A stretch of DNA of 64,000 nt from Limanda limanda (lineage: Eukaryota > Chordata > Actinopteri > Pleuronectiformes > Pleuronectidae). Under the pieces are notes generated by a model. It was not told the DNA's origin, did not search any database, and saw only the letters and a list, made by a program, of their open reading frames with translations. The stretch lies in NCBI RefSeq assembly GCF_963576545.1, contig NC_083639.1:25806118-25870117 (forward strand), written 5' to 3'. The position numbers and the translations under genes were made by a program. This document shows positions 35,501 to 46,400 of the stretch, one piece after another. Within the stretch, counting starts at the first letter, position 1. The number at the start of each line of letters is the position of its first letter.

Positions 35501-35701
35501 AATGTACCTTTAAGACGCCCAAAAGAGAAACTGAACATGAACTTTCATTTTTTTGTTTCCTGTTTTACACCTGAGATATATTATTGGAACTGGTTTTTCA
35601 CATTCAGCATCTGCTGAGCACAAACTAAAATAGGAACAGAAAACTCTTATTTAAAACCTGAGAGGAGGAAAAACACTTTATGTTAATGGTCTGAAACTCA
35701 C
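32564..35701 (-). other. arhgef10l: arhgef10l intron 11 (3,138 bp)
   Basis: Mostly unique, AT-rich DNA. A minus-strand retroelement 3' end lies at about 33120-33315. Nothing else is recognised in 33320-35700 on either strand. Confidence 0.85.
33120..33315 (-). mobile_element. Retroelement 3' end, minus copy of the family at 17.7 kb
   Basis: Begins with (ATTG)n tail and contains GAGGAATAAGACCCTCATTT and ACAATGGTGCCGAGGGT, the reverse complement of the 17.6-kb copy. Same orientation as arhgef10l. Confidence 0.7.
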
Positions 35702-35818
35702 CTTTAAGAATTCCAGAAAGGCAGGTTTGGACAAGCAGGCCTTTTTAATTAGAGCCATGGCCCCGGTGAAGTTGTTCACGTACTCACTGTACACATCCAG
35801 CACCATCGACTTGGAAAA
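35702..35818 (-). CDS. arhgef10l: arhgef10l coding exon 11: DH domain (residues 432-470)
   Basis: The acceptor is TTTCCACAG|TTTTCC and the donor is TTAAAG|GTGAGT, with phase 0 at both ends. It encodes [20 protein letters not shown], then [19 protein letters not shown], which matches human [39 protein letters not shown] almost residue for residue. The exon covers helices linking conserved regions 2 and 3 of the DH domain. Confidence 0.97.
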
Positions 35819-36879
35819 CTGTGGAAACAAGACACAAGCATAATTACCTGAACTCCCGACAACAGCCCTATAATAAGCAGGTCTACTGCTCGGCCACGTT
35901 TGATCATTTTGTCTTTAAACCGGCTTCCACAGACGCAGTCAGGTAATTTCCTCTGACATCTTGAACGTCTGGCTAACCATCCTGTTCGCCGGGCGACCCG
36001 AGGGTAATTTCAATGAAAAAGGGGGGGGGGGGGGGGGGGGCTGGAAAATGGCCATTTAAGTATAGTGCTTTTAAAAAAATTGGTTTGTTTACCATCCCGG
36101 GTACTGCAACACCCTTCACGAGCCATTTAAGAGGTCGGGCAAGAATGTCTGCGTTTGTGTGTTTGTTTGTGCGTGTGTGTGTCTGTTGTGCGTAAGACAT
36201 TTGTTCTCTCCACTCAATTAAACCCCCCCCAGGCGGCTAATAGTGGCGGTTTGAGGGAGCGGTGGGGAATTAGAAAAATCGCATTGAAGGAATTAACCTT
36301 CATTGCTCACACCCTCCTTTAGGATCCTACCTCGGAGATATGACTACAAGCCCTGCAGGTAGGGATACATCACCACATGACAGGGGGGGTGGGGGGTGGG
36401 GGGGAGCAGTCCCAGCACTTCCACTGGCCTCATCGCATGGCGGGTCTCAGGATATCAATGGAGCGGAGGCGTAATGGCCAGCGGAGAAGGAGAGGGTCGA
36501 ATGCACCCCTCTAATAGGAAGATAATGAGTGGACCTTATGGATGAGCACACTGCAGACTCACACTGAACGGTAATATTCCCGTGCCACAATGTGCAGACA
36601 CAATTTCCCACAGAGATTCATCTCGACCGTAATTGATTCCGTGTTTGGAGTAAACTATCCCCGTTTGCTCAATCTAAAAAACCTGTAGCTCATTAGAACT
36701 CGGGGGCAGCGGAGATTGTGTTACAACGCAGAGAACAATAGGAGTTTCCACCCAGAATGAAAAGCTTTAGTTTGCGCGTTTGCACGGAAACAAAAGGGAG
36801 AGATGCACACTAACACATGTTAATAAGCCTGGAGCTCGCCGTTTCTATTTCACACGTATATGAAGTGATGCACACGAAC
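35819..36879 (-). other. arhgef10l: arhgef10l intron 10 (1,061 bp)
   Basis: Intron between exons 10 and 11. It carries a 20-base G run (36021-36040) and a second G-rich stretch near 36384-36404. On the transcribed strand these are C tracts. Nothing else is recognised. Confidence 0.85.
36021..36040 (+). repeat. G20 homopolymer
   Basis: 20 consecutive G in intron 10, preceded by A5. Confidence 0.95.
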
Positions 36880-37059
36880 CGAGGCGACGAATAAGTCTCC
36901 AATCTTCTCGCTGCTGTCCCACTCGGCCACTCGAGACGCCAGAGCAATCTGGAACATGGAGTGGCACTGCGTGATCTCCCGGACGCGGTAGAAGATGGGC
37001 CGGATCTTCCTCGGACTCAGGATGCGCGGATCTGCTTCCATCAACGGCCTGTGGTATTC
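36880..37059 (-). CDS. arhgef10l: arhgef10l coding exon 10: DH domain middle (residues 372-431)
   Basis: The 180 bases are in phase 0. The acceptor is ATCTCTCCAG|GAATAC and the donor is GCCTCG|GTTCGT, a fairly weak donor. The peptide carries [20 protein letters not shown], then [20 protein letters not shown] and KIGDLFVAS. The last two blocks are nearly invariant in ARHGEF10L orthologues I recall. This is the central helical bundle of the exchange domain. Confidence 0.97.
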
Positions 37060-37111
37060 CTGGAGAGATTGGGAGAGAAAATTGGGTTTTTATTATTGGC
37101 GGTATATGTAG

Positions 37112-37116
37112 ATGTG

Positions 37117-37148
<32 letters not shown>
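37112..37148 (+). repeat. (TG)n microsatellite near the exon 10 acceptor
   Basis: TG run with one CG unit, about 50 bases upstream of the exon 10 acceptor in transcript direction. Confidence 0.95.
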
Positions 37149-37588
37149 CTTGAGATGAATCTGCAGTCCATCAACCCCCTGTTGGAACTTCTTCTTTTCA
37201 GCAGCATAAATACACAAGTGAGAGGTAACTGACAAATATCCCATGAATCGGCTATAATGAGGAAATGTAGTCATGCTGCCTGGAAGCACATCAATCCAGA
37301 GGATTCGCCCGTACTGCGACAAGCAAACTTGTTCAGCACTCAAGGTGACTTGTAATCATAAAAGCCAGAATCATAATGGCAGAAGAAGCAGCTCCCAGCA
37401 GAGCTACAGAGGAAGAGCGACCTGGTGAAAGGGGCATTGACTGATTCTTCACTCGGCGCTCATGGGGGATATTAACGTAGGCTATAGAAACGATGTTGAC
37501 AAGCAACCCAGTAAACATGACTTCGTGAGGATAATATTGTGTCAAAGCAAAACCAGACGGATGGAAAAACAGTTTTCAACACAAACAT

Positions 37589-37690
37589 TAGGGCTGCAAC
37601 TAACGACTATTCTGATAGTCGATTAGTCACCGATTATTGAAACGATTAATCGACTAATCGGATTATGAATGACACAAATTCTCAATAGCT
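37589..37690. mobile_element. hAT-like element end (TAGGGCTGCAACTAACGA)
   Basis: TAGGGCTGCAACTAACGACT is a common left end of fish hAT elements. It is followed by a palindrome-rich stretch (ATAGTCGATTAGTC, GATTAATCGACTAATCGG). I found no matching right end (GTTGCAGCCCTA) within the intron, so the element is truncated. Confidence 0.6.
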
Positions 37691-38671
37691 ATTATTTAGC
37701 AAGCAGCTTTTAAATTTAGCTTGAGGTTGTTCAAGGCATGTGATGACTGAAAATAAAGACAATAAAGATCGATACTTCATTATAAAAAATGTCTTTTAAT
37801 AAACTTTGCTGCATATAAGGGTACTGTTGACACAAAAGCAAAGAAAAATCAAGTTTTTGTCCATTTAAAACCAAGGACAGGCAAAGTGCTAATAAAAAAA
37901 ATTAATTTAAATTTAAGTTTCCCTTTTTACTGTGAACCAAGAAGGGAGGGAGTGTGGTGAGAACACAGGATGTTCTGCAGAGTTTTCCACTGCCAGCCCC
38001 AAAAAATACAAACTCCATGTGAGAATACAGCAGGATAATGTCCATTGACATTTTAAAAACAGAACTCAAACGTCATGTCCTGCCTCCTGCTGCTCCACCC
38101 AGACGCCACCTGATGTTTCACGAGTTTTATCTCTGCGAGCCCGAACAAACCGTTTCACAGTGAAAAGGTAAGTTACACGCCTCAGCGTCTAATTGTGCTC
38201 GTGACCTTTCATCATTTTATGTCTTTAACTCTCCGGAGACGCTGCCTTCACCGCTCGGCTCCAAACTCTGTGAGCCGAGGAGAGAGAGATTTCCAGAGAG
38301 CGTCCCCACGTAGCAGCAGCATCAAGTCTCTCCGCAACAAACCTGGCTCATCATATCCTGACAGTGAAGAAGTTTGCGGTGCATGAGGCAGCCATTGATT
38401 GCTGCTGATTGCATTTCAGTAGGTGCTCCTCTCATTTTGTGTGATTACGAGATAACAAGTCTCCTTTTCCCAAACCAGAAAAAACTAAAAAGGGCTGCAC
38501 CGCGTCCTGGCAGCCTCCTTCTCTCAGCATCAACGCCGCGCCAGGATTATTTATACCGAGACACCTCTGTAATTTGATGGATATCACCGCATCTCCTTCC
38601 GGTGTGACTCATATTGGCTAAGTGGTGAAGGTATTGCATGAGGCAGAGGAGGACAACTCTCAACAACTCAC

Positions 38672-38749
38672 CTGCAGGATTCTCCTGAGAGACTCCAGGT
38701 AGCTGCGCTCGCTCTGGATGATGGAGCTGAGGATATGGCGTCTGACAAC
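38672..38749 (-). CDS. arhgef10l: arhgef10l coding exon 9: start of DH (RhoGEF) domain (residues 346-371)
   Basis: The 78 bases are in phase 0, with acceptor CTCTGCAG|GTTGTC and donor CTGCAG|GTGAGT. The peptide [20 protein letters not shown] followed by LRRILQ is the first helix of the Dbl-homology domain (conserved region 1), where the Glu and SYL residues help engage switch I of the Rho GTPase. It differs little from human [20 protein letters not shown]. Confidence 0.96.
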
Positions 38750-39415
38750 CTGCAGAGGCAACACACCAGTCAGGACATCCAGCGCTAACAGGACATGATG
38801 CGGCAGCGGTGTGCAGTATGCTCTCGGTTTAAATGTGGTGCACGCTGATGGAGTGCACGAGGATCACGTGTTTGTCACAGGAGGAAAAAGAGTCAAAGTG
38901 GAGAGGGTCTGTTTGAGTCGTTGGATTTACTGCGTTGGAAAACGCCCTGTTCTGGCCGTGACATTATAAAAAATGAGGCTTTTCCAAACAGGGAAAAGAG
39001 AAGAATAAATTAAAATATATAATATTACAACTTTTAAACACGACACCCAGGTGCAGGGCATTAAAAACTTGCTTGTAAGGTTAAACATCTACTGCAAATC
39101 TGTCTGTTTGTGACATATCTCCAAAACTGTTCATCTCATCGACTTCAAACTTGGCTTTAGTATCGTTAAGGGACAAAAGGAAGTGCCGTGTTGAATTTGG
39201 TGGGATTTGGATACGATATACATACGATATTAATAAACTTTCAATACACAGGTGACTGCAGCAGGGTTTTTATTTGCCACAGCTCAATAACTGCAGGTCC
39301 CTCTGTCAGTCTCAGACAGAAAAGCTGCAACCAGCTTTAACACCGGCCAAGCAAACAGGCAGGTTTACACAGAAAAGAAAGAAAAATAAATATCTGCAGA
39401 AAGTGTGAGGTGCAC
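38750..39415 (-). other. arhgef10l: arhgef10l intron 8 (666 bp)
   Basis: Short intron without recognisable repeats. Both splice ends are canonical. Confidence 0.9.
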
Positions 39416-39516
39416 CTGGTGGCTGGTCAGCCCCTCGGGCATGGGACTCAGCTGGGGGGGAGGGTGCTTCATTTCCGACACAGCCACATCCAGGTATCCT
39501 GCATCATCCTCCTCCT
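39416..39516 (-). CDS. arhgef10l: arhgef10l coding exon 8: acidic/proline linker before the DH domain (residues 312-345)
   Basis: The acceptor is TTGTCTGCAG and the donor is CACCAG|GTGCAC. It encodes EEEDDAGYLDVAVSEMK, then HPPPQLSPMPEGLTSHQ, matching the [20 protein letters not shown]...PMPEGLSPQQ region of human ARHGEF10L as I recall it. It is a flexible acidic and proline-rich hinge directly in front of the catalytic domain. The exon ends in phase 0. Confidence 0.93.
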
Positions 39517-39570
39517 CTGCAGACAAGCAGGAACGAAGGAGAGAAATACAGAGAGGTTAAAAAGAGAAAT

Positions 39571-39571
<1 letters not shown>

Positions 39572-39645
<74 letters not shown>
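39572..39645 (+). repeat. (TG)n microsatellite, 74 bp, upstream of exon 8
   Basis: Perfect TG repeat located 55 bases upstream of the exon 8 acceptor in transcript direction, where it is read as CA. Confidence 0.97.
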
Positions 39646-39646
<1 letters not shown>

Positions 39647-39781
39647 AGACACAGAATGAGACAGAGAGGGAACAGCCGAGCAGCAGCCTTCAGATCTCAC
39701 TGCAGCTGGAGACACTGCGACACACTAAGTTTATTACCTCTAAAATATGAAGAGACTTTTGTTCTCGCTGAAAAAGAGAAT

Positions 39782-39817
<36 letters not shown>

Positions 39818-40562
39818 CCCCAAAAAAAAAGAGACATTCAAAACACTACTGTATCTCTGTCGGAGTGAAGCCAGCACACGGGAACATTTCTGCAGAAACA
39901 CACTCCGGCTCGTTCTCGTCTCTGCATCTCGGCACAAAGACATTCGACGCCATCACAAAAAAGAAAAAGAATAAAAAAGAAACTACTTCACGCCATAAAA
40001 GACACAAGATACCAGAAGCTTCCACCGTTCCAATTAAAGACCTGGAATGAGGATTGGTGGGAAAGTGATATAATGCTGCAGCGATTTCCGTCCATCAACA
40101 CCTAAAAATAGCCTCACTGGCTTCTCTACCTCTTTGTGACGGCTCGCAGATTTGTTTGAGGCGCAGCGGGGGGGGGGCGGGGGTCTGGTATCTCGGTTCT
40201 TCGGAGCTGCTCGGTGCTAAGCTAATAGATGCTAATCTCCCTCTATTGTTAGACGCAAGGGATGTGCAGAAACCTACAGTGTGTAGCATGAGCTGCTTCA
40301 TCAAGACTCGTAACTCGACAACATCATGCGTCTTAAAACTAAGACGGACTTCCTGTTTTATTCGTTATGGTTTTAATCAGTGAGAACTGTCTTTATTTTC
40401 TAAAGCGTTTTTCATTTCTGCCCCGAGGGGATTGTGCATAATAAAAAACTTCTTCCTCCATCTAACACGACTTTGGGTGAAACTGCCTCTAATTCAAAAA
40501 GTCAACAGGCAGGAGCAACAAAAAACAACAACAACTTCATAACCAATATCCATTATCAGAAC

Positions 40563-41552
<990 letters not shown>

Positions 41553-41600
41553 CTTAGAACAGTTGTAAACTTTTCAGACGAGTTGAGACCAGACCTTTAC

Positions 41601-41709
41601 CCGATTGATCTTTCCTCTGCAGCTGGGACACTTTCCGCATGACGGCCAGTTTGGTCTTCTCCAGCCCGTCCTTCGTCCCGCTTCTCGCCGCCTTCATCAG
41701 CTGCTGCAC
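41601..41709 (-). CDS. arhgef10l: arhgef10l coding exon 7: [16 protein letters not shown] motif (residues 276-311)
   Basis: The acceptor is CCACCCAG|GTGCAG and the donor is CAATCGG|GTAAAGG. The peptide [20 protein letters not shown] followed by [12 protein letters not shown] is almost identical to a highly conserved ARHGEF10/10L segment preceding the DH domain. One base (G) is carried to exon 8 and produces a Glu codon there, giving QSEEEDD as in the family (DSEEED). Confidence 0.95.
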
Positions 41710-42348
41710 CTGGGTGGGGGGAGCAGACACAGAGAGCGGGGGGGCGTTAGAGCACAGGACCCACGCCACGCGGCGGCGGAGTCTGGATGACCCGCGGCGG
41801 CGCTCCTCTGGAGGAGTGGCGCTCGCCGGGCTCGTCACGGAGCTCGCCATCTGCGGCTCCCCGCCGGTCGCAGGACGGCCTCTAATCAGAGAGTCCATGA
41901 GCGCGTGTCTCTCCACATTAAGGGTCACAGAGATCTGCAACCAGACTCCACGCACCCAGAATACACTCCGGGTGATAGTATTTTTAAATGATGATGCTTC
42001 GGGAAAGTAGGTCATTAATTGGGGGTAAGTTGCACTGGTGTTTATGGAAGTCAATACGCAGAATATGAGTAAATTATTCATGTGTCCCTTAAATGCATCT
42101 TGATATTAAACCAGGCAGAGAGAGAGGGAGAGAGGGAGAGGGGGCGAGCAAGACAAGTCGTGAAAAAAAGGAAAGTCACAGTTCCAAAAGGGAAAGGAGG
42201 GTGCAGCGAGTGAGTGAAGCCTCTGAATCAGCTCAGCTCCCGAACACTGCGGGTGATCGTGAGTCCTGGAAGCAAAACGTCTCCCCGGCTGCTTCCTGCT
42301 CTGCAAACAAGAAGGTTGTGAAGTCGCTGTGTTCACGCGCAGATATAC
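41710..42348 (-). other. arhgef10l: arhgef10l intron 6 (639 bp)
   Basis: Short, GC-rich intron near both ends. I see no repeat of note apart from a brief GA stretch at about 42116-42142. Confidence 0.88.
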
Positions 42349-42444
42349 CTTGACGTCATAGTTGTGTTTGCCAGACAGCCGCATGGCCACTTCCCGCTTG
42401 GTCCTGGCACAGCGCTCCCGCAGCCCCAGCCCCTCGGGAGAGAG
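42349..42444 (-). CDS. arhgef10l: arhgef10l coding exon 6: basic helical linker (residues 244-275)
   Basis: The 96-base exon is in phase 0 at both ends. The acceptor is CCACCTTTAG and the donor is GTCAAG|GTATAT. It encodes LSPEGLGLRERCARTKREV and then MRLSGKHNYDVK, aligning with the LSPDLTRLKERYARTKRD region of ARHGEF10L. The end is shorter than the human segment I recall (RVGGRDMQELKHKYDCK). The Arg/Lys-rich, Leu-containing pattern suggests an amphipathic helix ahead of the DH domain. A huge purine repeat lies about 120 bases upstream of its acceptor. Confidence 0.9.
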
Positions 42445-42566
42445 CTAAAGGTGGTGGGTGGTGGTGGTGGACAGGTGGAAGGGGTGGGGTGGGGTGATGG
42501 GGTTGGGTTGGGGATGCAAGGTGGAGTTTTAGGGCACGGCCGAGGGCGGAGACAAAGGGGGAAACA

Positions 42567-43216
42567 AGAGAGGAGAGAGAGGAGAGAGGAGAGAGGAGAG
42601 AGGAGAGAGGAGAGAGGAGAGAGGGGAGAGAGGGGAGAGGAGAGAGGAGAGAGGAGAGAGGAGAGAGGAGAGAGGAGAGAGGAGAGAGGAGAGAGGAGAG
42701 AGGAGAGAGGAGAGAGGAGAGAGGAGAGAGAGAGGAGAGAGAGGAGAGAGAAGAGAGAAGAGAGAAGAGAGAAGAGAGAGGAGAGAGAGGAGAGAGAGGA
42801 GAGAGGAGAGAGAGGAGAGAGAGGAGAGACGAGAGAGCGGAGAGGGGAGAGAGAGGAGAGGAGAGAGGGGAGATGAGAGAGAGAGGAGAGAGGAGAGAGA
42901 GGAGAGAGGAGAGAGGAGAGAGGAGAGAGGAGAGAGGAGAGAGGAGAGAGGAGAGAGGAGAGAGGAGAGAGGAGAGAGGAGAGAGGAGAGAGGACAGACA
43001 GGAGAGAGGACAGACAGGAGAGAGGAGAGAGGAAAAGAGGACAGACAGGAGAGAGGACAGACAGGAGAGAGGAGAGAGGAGAGAGGAGAGAGGAGAGAGG
43101 AGAGAGGAGAGAGGAGAGAGGAGAGAGGAGAGAGGACAGACAGGAGAGAGGACAGACAGGAGAGAGGAGAGAGGACAGACAGGAGAGAGGAGAGAGGAGA
43201 GAGGAGAGAGAGGGGG
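42567..43216 (+). repeat. GGAGAGA heptamer array, distal array of intron 5
   Basis: About 650 bases dominated by a 7-base unit GGAGAGA with 8-base GGAGAGAG variants and scattered GGACAGACA units. One strand is virtually all purine. It ends about 120 bases upstream of the exon 6 acceptor in transcript direction. Confidence 0.97.
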
Positions 43217-43938
43217 AAACAATAAATCAAAGGGGAGGAGAGGAAATGGAAAAAGGGAAAAACGGAAAAAGGCAAAAGTGATCAAGGCAAAAAACACAAG
43301 CGACACAACATCGGGAATTAATCACAAGCAAAGAGAGTGAAATCTGCTCTATGAGACTAAAGGCCATTGATATACAGAAGGGGATGTTAGAGAGGGGGGG
43401 TGCAGGCATTTCATGGCTAATATCAAAGAAGCAGAACGAGAGGAGGACTCACTCGGGTGAGAAATTAACCGAGCGGGACTGATTATAAACGATGTGTTTT
43501 AGATAAAAACATTTAAAAAGAGTTGAGATTTCTTCATTAATTGTTGGTCCGGTGGAGCTGAAGAGCCTCTTCATGTTCTGTGGCCTGGCACAAGGGTGGG
43601 GGGGAGGGGGGGGGTTCACACCACACCCTCCTGTAATTAACACAACTCCTTTATTTGTTTTTTTTTAGTACCAAAGCATTTCTTTCTCCCTACAAAGCAT
43701 CAACTCTGTCTTTTCTTAGTTCCAAGCACATTCATAAATCTGTAAACTGGGATGTGTAATAGTGTTGGAGGCCAGGAGAAGTCTAAACACTGATAATGAT
43801 TCAACACCCAACACTTCTTTATTAGAATGACTCCTACTCCTTTCTTTTCCCTGCATCGATGCATGCGTGTTAAAGGCTGGTGGAGCTGGAGGAGAGAAGG
43901 CAGTATAATGTGTGAATGTGTGCACAGTGCCATCATGT

Positions 43939-44743
43939 GGAAGAGAGGAGAGAGAGGAGAGAGAGAGGAGAGAGAGAGGAGAGAGGAGAGAGGAGAGAGG
44001 AGAGAGGAGAGAGGAGAGAGGAGAGAGGAGAGAGGAGAGAGGAGAGAGAGGAGAGAGGAGAGAGGAGAGAGGAGAGAGGAGAGAGAAGAGAGGAGAGAGA
44101 GGAGAGAGAGGAGAGAGAGGAGAGAGGAGAGAGGAGAGAGAGGAGAGAGAAGAGAGGAGAAAGGAGAGAGAGGAGAGAGGAGAAAGGAGAGAGAGGACAG
44201 ACAGGAGAGAGGAGAGAGAGAGGAGAGAGGAGAGAGAGGAGAGAGGAGAAAGGAGAGAGAGGAGAGAGAGGAGAGAGAGGAGAGAGAGGACAGACAGGAG
44301 AGAGGAGAGAGGAGAGAGAGGATAGAAGAGAGAGGAGAGAGGAGAAAGGAGAGAGAGGAGAGAGAGAGGTGAGAGAGGAGAGAAGAGAGAGAGGTGAGAG
44401 AGGAGAGAGGAGAGAGAGGAGAGAGAGGAGAGAGAGGAAAGTGAGGAGAAAGTGAGGAGAGAGGAGAGAGGAGAGAGGAGAGAGGAGAGAGGAGAGAGAG
44501 GAGAGAGAGCAGAGAAGATAGAGAGGAGAGAAGAGAGAGAGGAGATAAAGGAGAGAGAGGAGAGAGAAGAAAGTGAGGAGAGAGAGGAGAGAGGAGAGAG
44601 GACAGAGGACAGAGGAGAAAGGAGAAAGGAGAGAGGAGAGAGGAGAGAGGAGAGAGGACAGAGGACAGAGGACAGAGGAGAGAGAGAAGAGAAAAAAGAG
44701 AGGAGAGAGGAGAAAGGAGAGAGAGAAGAGAGGAGAGAGGAGA
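43939..44743 (+). repeat. GGAGAGA heptamer array, proximal array of intron 5
   Basis: About 805 bases of the same unit with more 9-base variants (GGAGAGAGA) and a few GGACAGA and GGAGAAA units. Separated from the first array by about 720 bases of ordinary sequence. Confidence 0.97.
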
Positions 44744-44994
44744 TCTGAGGCTCCTCCCACAGAAAGGCCTCTCGTTTACCTTAATTTCACAATGGAGGCG
44801 TTAAACCCCAGACAGCTTAATTCCTCACTTTCTTTATAGTTTCTTTCTTCTTCTTCTGCACGTTAATAACGACGGCTGCAGCAGTGAAACATTCTCCTTG
44901 ATTATTTTTGTGAGGGATGGAAAACCAACGACAACCTGGCCGTTTAGAATAAAGAATCATCCGTGACAGACAAATACATGCATCAGGAACGCAC

Positions 44995-44996
<2 letters not shown>

Positions 44997-45030
<34 letters not shown>

Positions 45031-45035
45031 ACACA
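44997..45035 (+). repeat. (AC)n repeat touching the exon 5 donor
   Basis: AC repeats with one GA break. In transcript direction the exon 5 donor GTATTG runs directly into UGUGUGUGUCUGUGUG. Confidence 0.97.
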
Positions 45036-45039
45036 ATAC

Positions 45040-45167
45040 CTTGCTCTTCGCAGGTACTTTGGCTTCATTATCCGACTGCTCGTCGTAGCTCTCGAACTCG
45101 CTGGAGCTCCAGCCGTTGCCCGTGCTCACAGGACCCGAGTCTCTCTGCACGTCTTCGTAGATCATGT
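45040..45167 (-). CDS. arhgef10l: arhgef10l coding exon 5: YEDV and GWSSSEFESY motifs (residues 201-243)
   Basis: The acceptor is CTCTCGCAG|ACATG and the donor is GAGCAAG|GTATTG. The peptide begins DMIYEDVQRDSG and contains GWSSSEFESYDEQSD, a block shared by ARHGEF10 and ARHGEF10L. It ends in phase 0 with VPAKSK. The human protein as I recall it has several extra residues here before LSPDL (AKHRVSFQPK), so this version is shorter at the junction, or a cassette exon was missed. A (TG)n repeat starts directly behind the donor. Confidence 0.93.
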
Positions 45168-45250
45168 CTGCGAGAGAAACGTTACAAGATTCATGTGCGA
45201 ACAAACGTCGTAAACAAACAATAATCCCTGTCACCGGGGGGGGCGCTAAC
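45168..45250 (-). other. arhgef10l: arhgef10l intron 4 (83 bp mini-intron)
   Basis: GTTAGC donor and CTCTCGCAG acceptor, 83 bases apart, with a C run next to the donor. The intron is close to the minimum size usually seen in fish. It may be spliced by intron definition. Confidence 0.92.
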
Positions 45251-45346
45251 CTTCGACAGGAGACAGGGGGTCCTCGCCGGGCACGTCATCGTAGATCACC
45301 TCGGGAGAGTCCGACGTCGGGGGCTCGACTTCGACCGCACGAGAGG
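45251..45346 (-). CDS. arhgef10l: arhgef10l coding exon 4: YDDVP motif (residues 169-200)
   Basis: The acceptor follows a short C-rich tract (CCCCCCCAG|CCTCTC) and the donor is GTCGAAG|GTTAGC. The 96 bases encode a Pro/Glu/Ser-rich stretch ending VIYDDVPGEDPLSPVE, which closely matches the VIYDDVPCESPD block I recall from human ARHGEF10L. The acidic tyrosine motif is the first recognisable family signature after the start. Only 83 bases of intron separate this exon from exon 5. Confidence 0.92.
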
Positions 45347-45464
45347 CTGGGGGGGGAAAACCAGCCAAGTTAGAAAAGTCAACAAACATTGTTTTTGAAA
45401 TGGGAAAAATGGCTGATGGAGGTTTAGCCGCAAACTAAAAACAAACCTCTTCCGACTATACCTT

Positions 45465-45598
45465 AAATAAAAATAAAAATAAAAATAAAAATAAAAATAA
45501 AAATAAAAATAAAAATAAAAATAAAAATAAAAATAAAAATAAAAATAAAAATAAAAATAAAAATAAAAATAAAAATAAAAATAAAAATAAAAATAAAA
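45465..45598 (+). repeat. (AAAAT)n pentanucleotide array, about 26 units
   Basis: Almost perfect AAAAT repeat in intron 3, about 120 bases upstream of the exon 4 acceptor in transcript direction. On the transcribed strand it is ATTTT. Confidence 0.97.
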
Positions 45599-45895
45599 AA
45601 AATATATTAACAATTTTTGAAACTTACAATTTAGTAGCACTCAAATGGCTCTTACTTTTAAGTGCTAACCCTCTGTTGTGCATTTTTCCACTAACTGAAA
45701 GAGAACATACTCTGAGATTTTCATTTTAGTTTTCTTCAGTAATTACGACTGTGAATGAAGATGAATGGAATTTTAGGACTGAGATATTCTTATTTAAAAA
45801 GCCTAGATAATTAAATTGCTTTGGTTATATAACAGTTTTGTTTTTTTTTAGCATTTTGTAGTTTTGCTTTATTTTTGTAGAAATTGTACTTTCTT

Positions 45896-45997
45896 GATTC
45901 TTGTTGTTCTTGGTTTGTAGCCTCGGGGTTGATGCACTTATTGTAAGTTGCTTTGTAAAAAAGCGTCAGCTAAATGTAATGTAATGTAATTTAATGT
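45896..45997 (+). mobile_element. Short retroelement-type tail (AATGTAATGTAATG)
   Basis: Contains TGTAAGTTGCTTTGTAAAAA and GCGTCAGCTAAATGTAATG, a tail frequently seen in fish genomes. No coding part is visible. Confidence 0.5.
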
Positions 45998-46174
45998 TTT
46001 CTGTCTTTTATCAACACTTCTGTTTGATAGTTGCACTTCCTGTTGTTGGATAATTTCTCCCACGACACACACGTCACACCAGACTACACAACCGGAATCC
46101 ATCTGGTAAAGCAGAGAAGAAGAAGCCACGTTGTTTTTCCTCTGGTTGGGAATTCACCCAGTTGGAATATTTAC

Positions 46175-46400
46175 TTACTTGTTGTTTGTTTGTTTGTTTA
46201 TTTAGAAGGATCCCCATTAGCTCTACCCTAAGACAGAGCTACTTTTAGTGGGGTCCACATTTAAGACATACATACCAATATCAAACATTTAAAACAAATG
46301 TTAAATTACAAATATCAAAAGTTAAAATACATTCAAATAATGATCATACAATTTTATATTACAGATATCAAAAATTAATTTAGTGGTTATGCAATTTTAC
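46175..46400 (-). mobile_element. Retroelement 3' end, minus strand
   Basis: On the minus strand the sequence reads GGACCCCACTAAAAGTAGCT and AATGGGGATCCTTCTAAATA with a tail of AAAC repeats (TGTTTGTTTGTTT on the plus strand). This resembles the 3' end of a fish LINE; the family is not identified. Confidence 0.55.

Larger units (their letters stand above)
37060..38671 (-). other. arhgef10l: arhgef10l intron 9 (1,612 bp)
   Basis: A (TG)n repeat (37112-37148) lies about 50 bases upstream of the exon 10 acceptor in transcript direction, as CA repeats. A hAT-like end is at 37589. I recognise nothing in 37700-38670. Confidence 0.85.
42445..45039 (-). other. arhgef10l: arhgef10l intron 5 (2,595 bp), more than half purine repeat
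   Basis: Two GGAGAGA arrays (42567-43216 and 43939-44743) take up about 1.45 kb. On the transcribed strand they become pyrimidine tracts of CUCUCUCC type. A (CA)n run ends just behind the exon 5 donor. The middle part (43220-43935) shows nothing recognisable. Confidence 0.88.

Noticed and set aside
36845..37207. 120-codon frame on the minus strand overlapping exon 10
   Set aside because: It is in a different frame from the exon; the exon frame has clear arhgef10l homology, this one does not.
41639..42010. 123-codon plus-strand frame opposite exon 7
   Set aside because: It is the antisense shadow of the conserved exon and its GC-rich flank.
42356..44760. Long Ser/Leu and Arg/Glu frames (up to 316 codons) on both strands
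   Set aside because: They are translations of GGAGAGA arrays inside intron 5 and have no conserved sequence.
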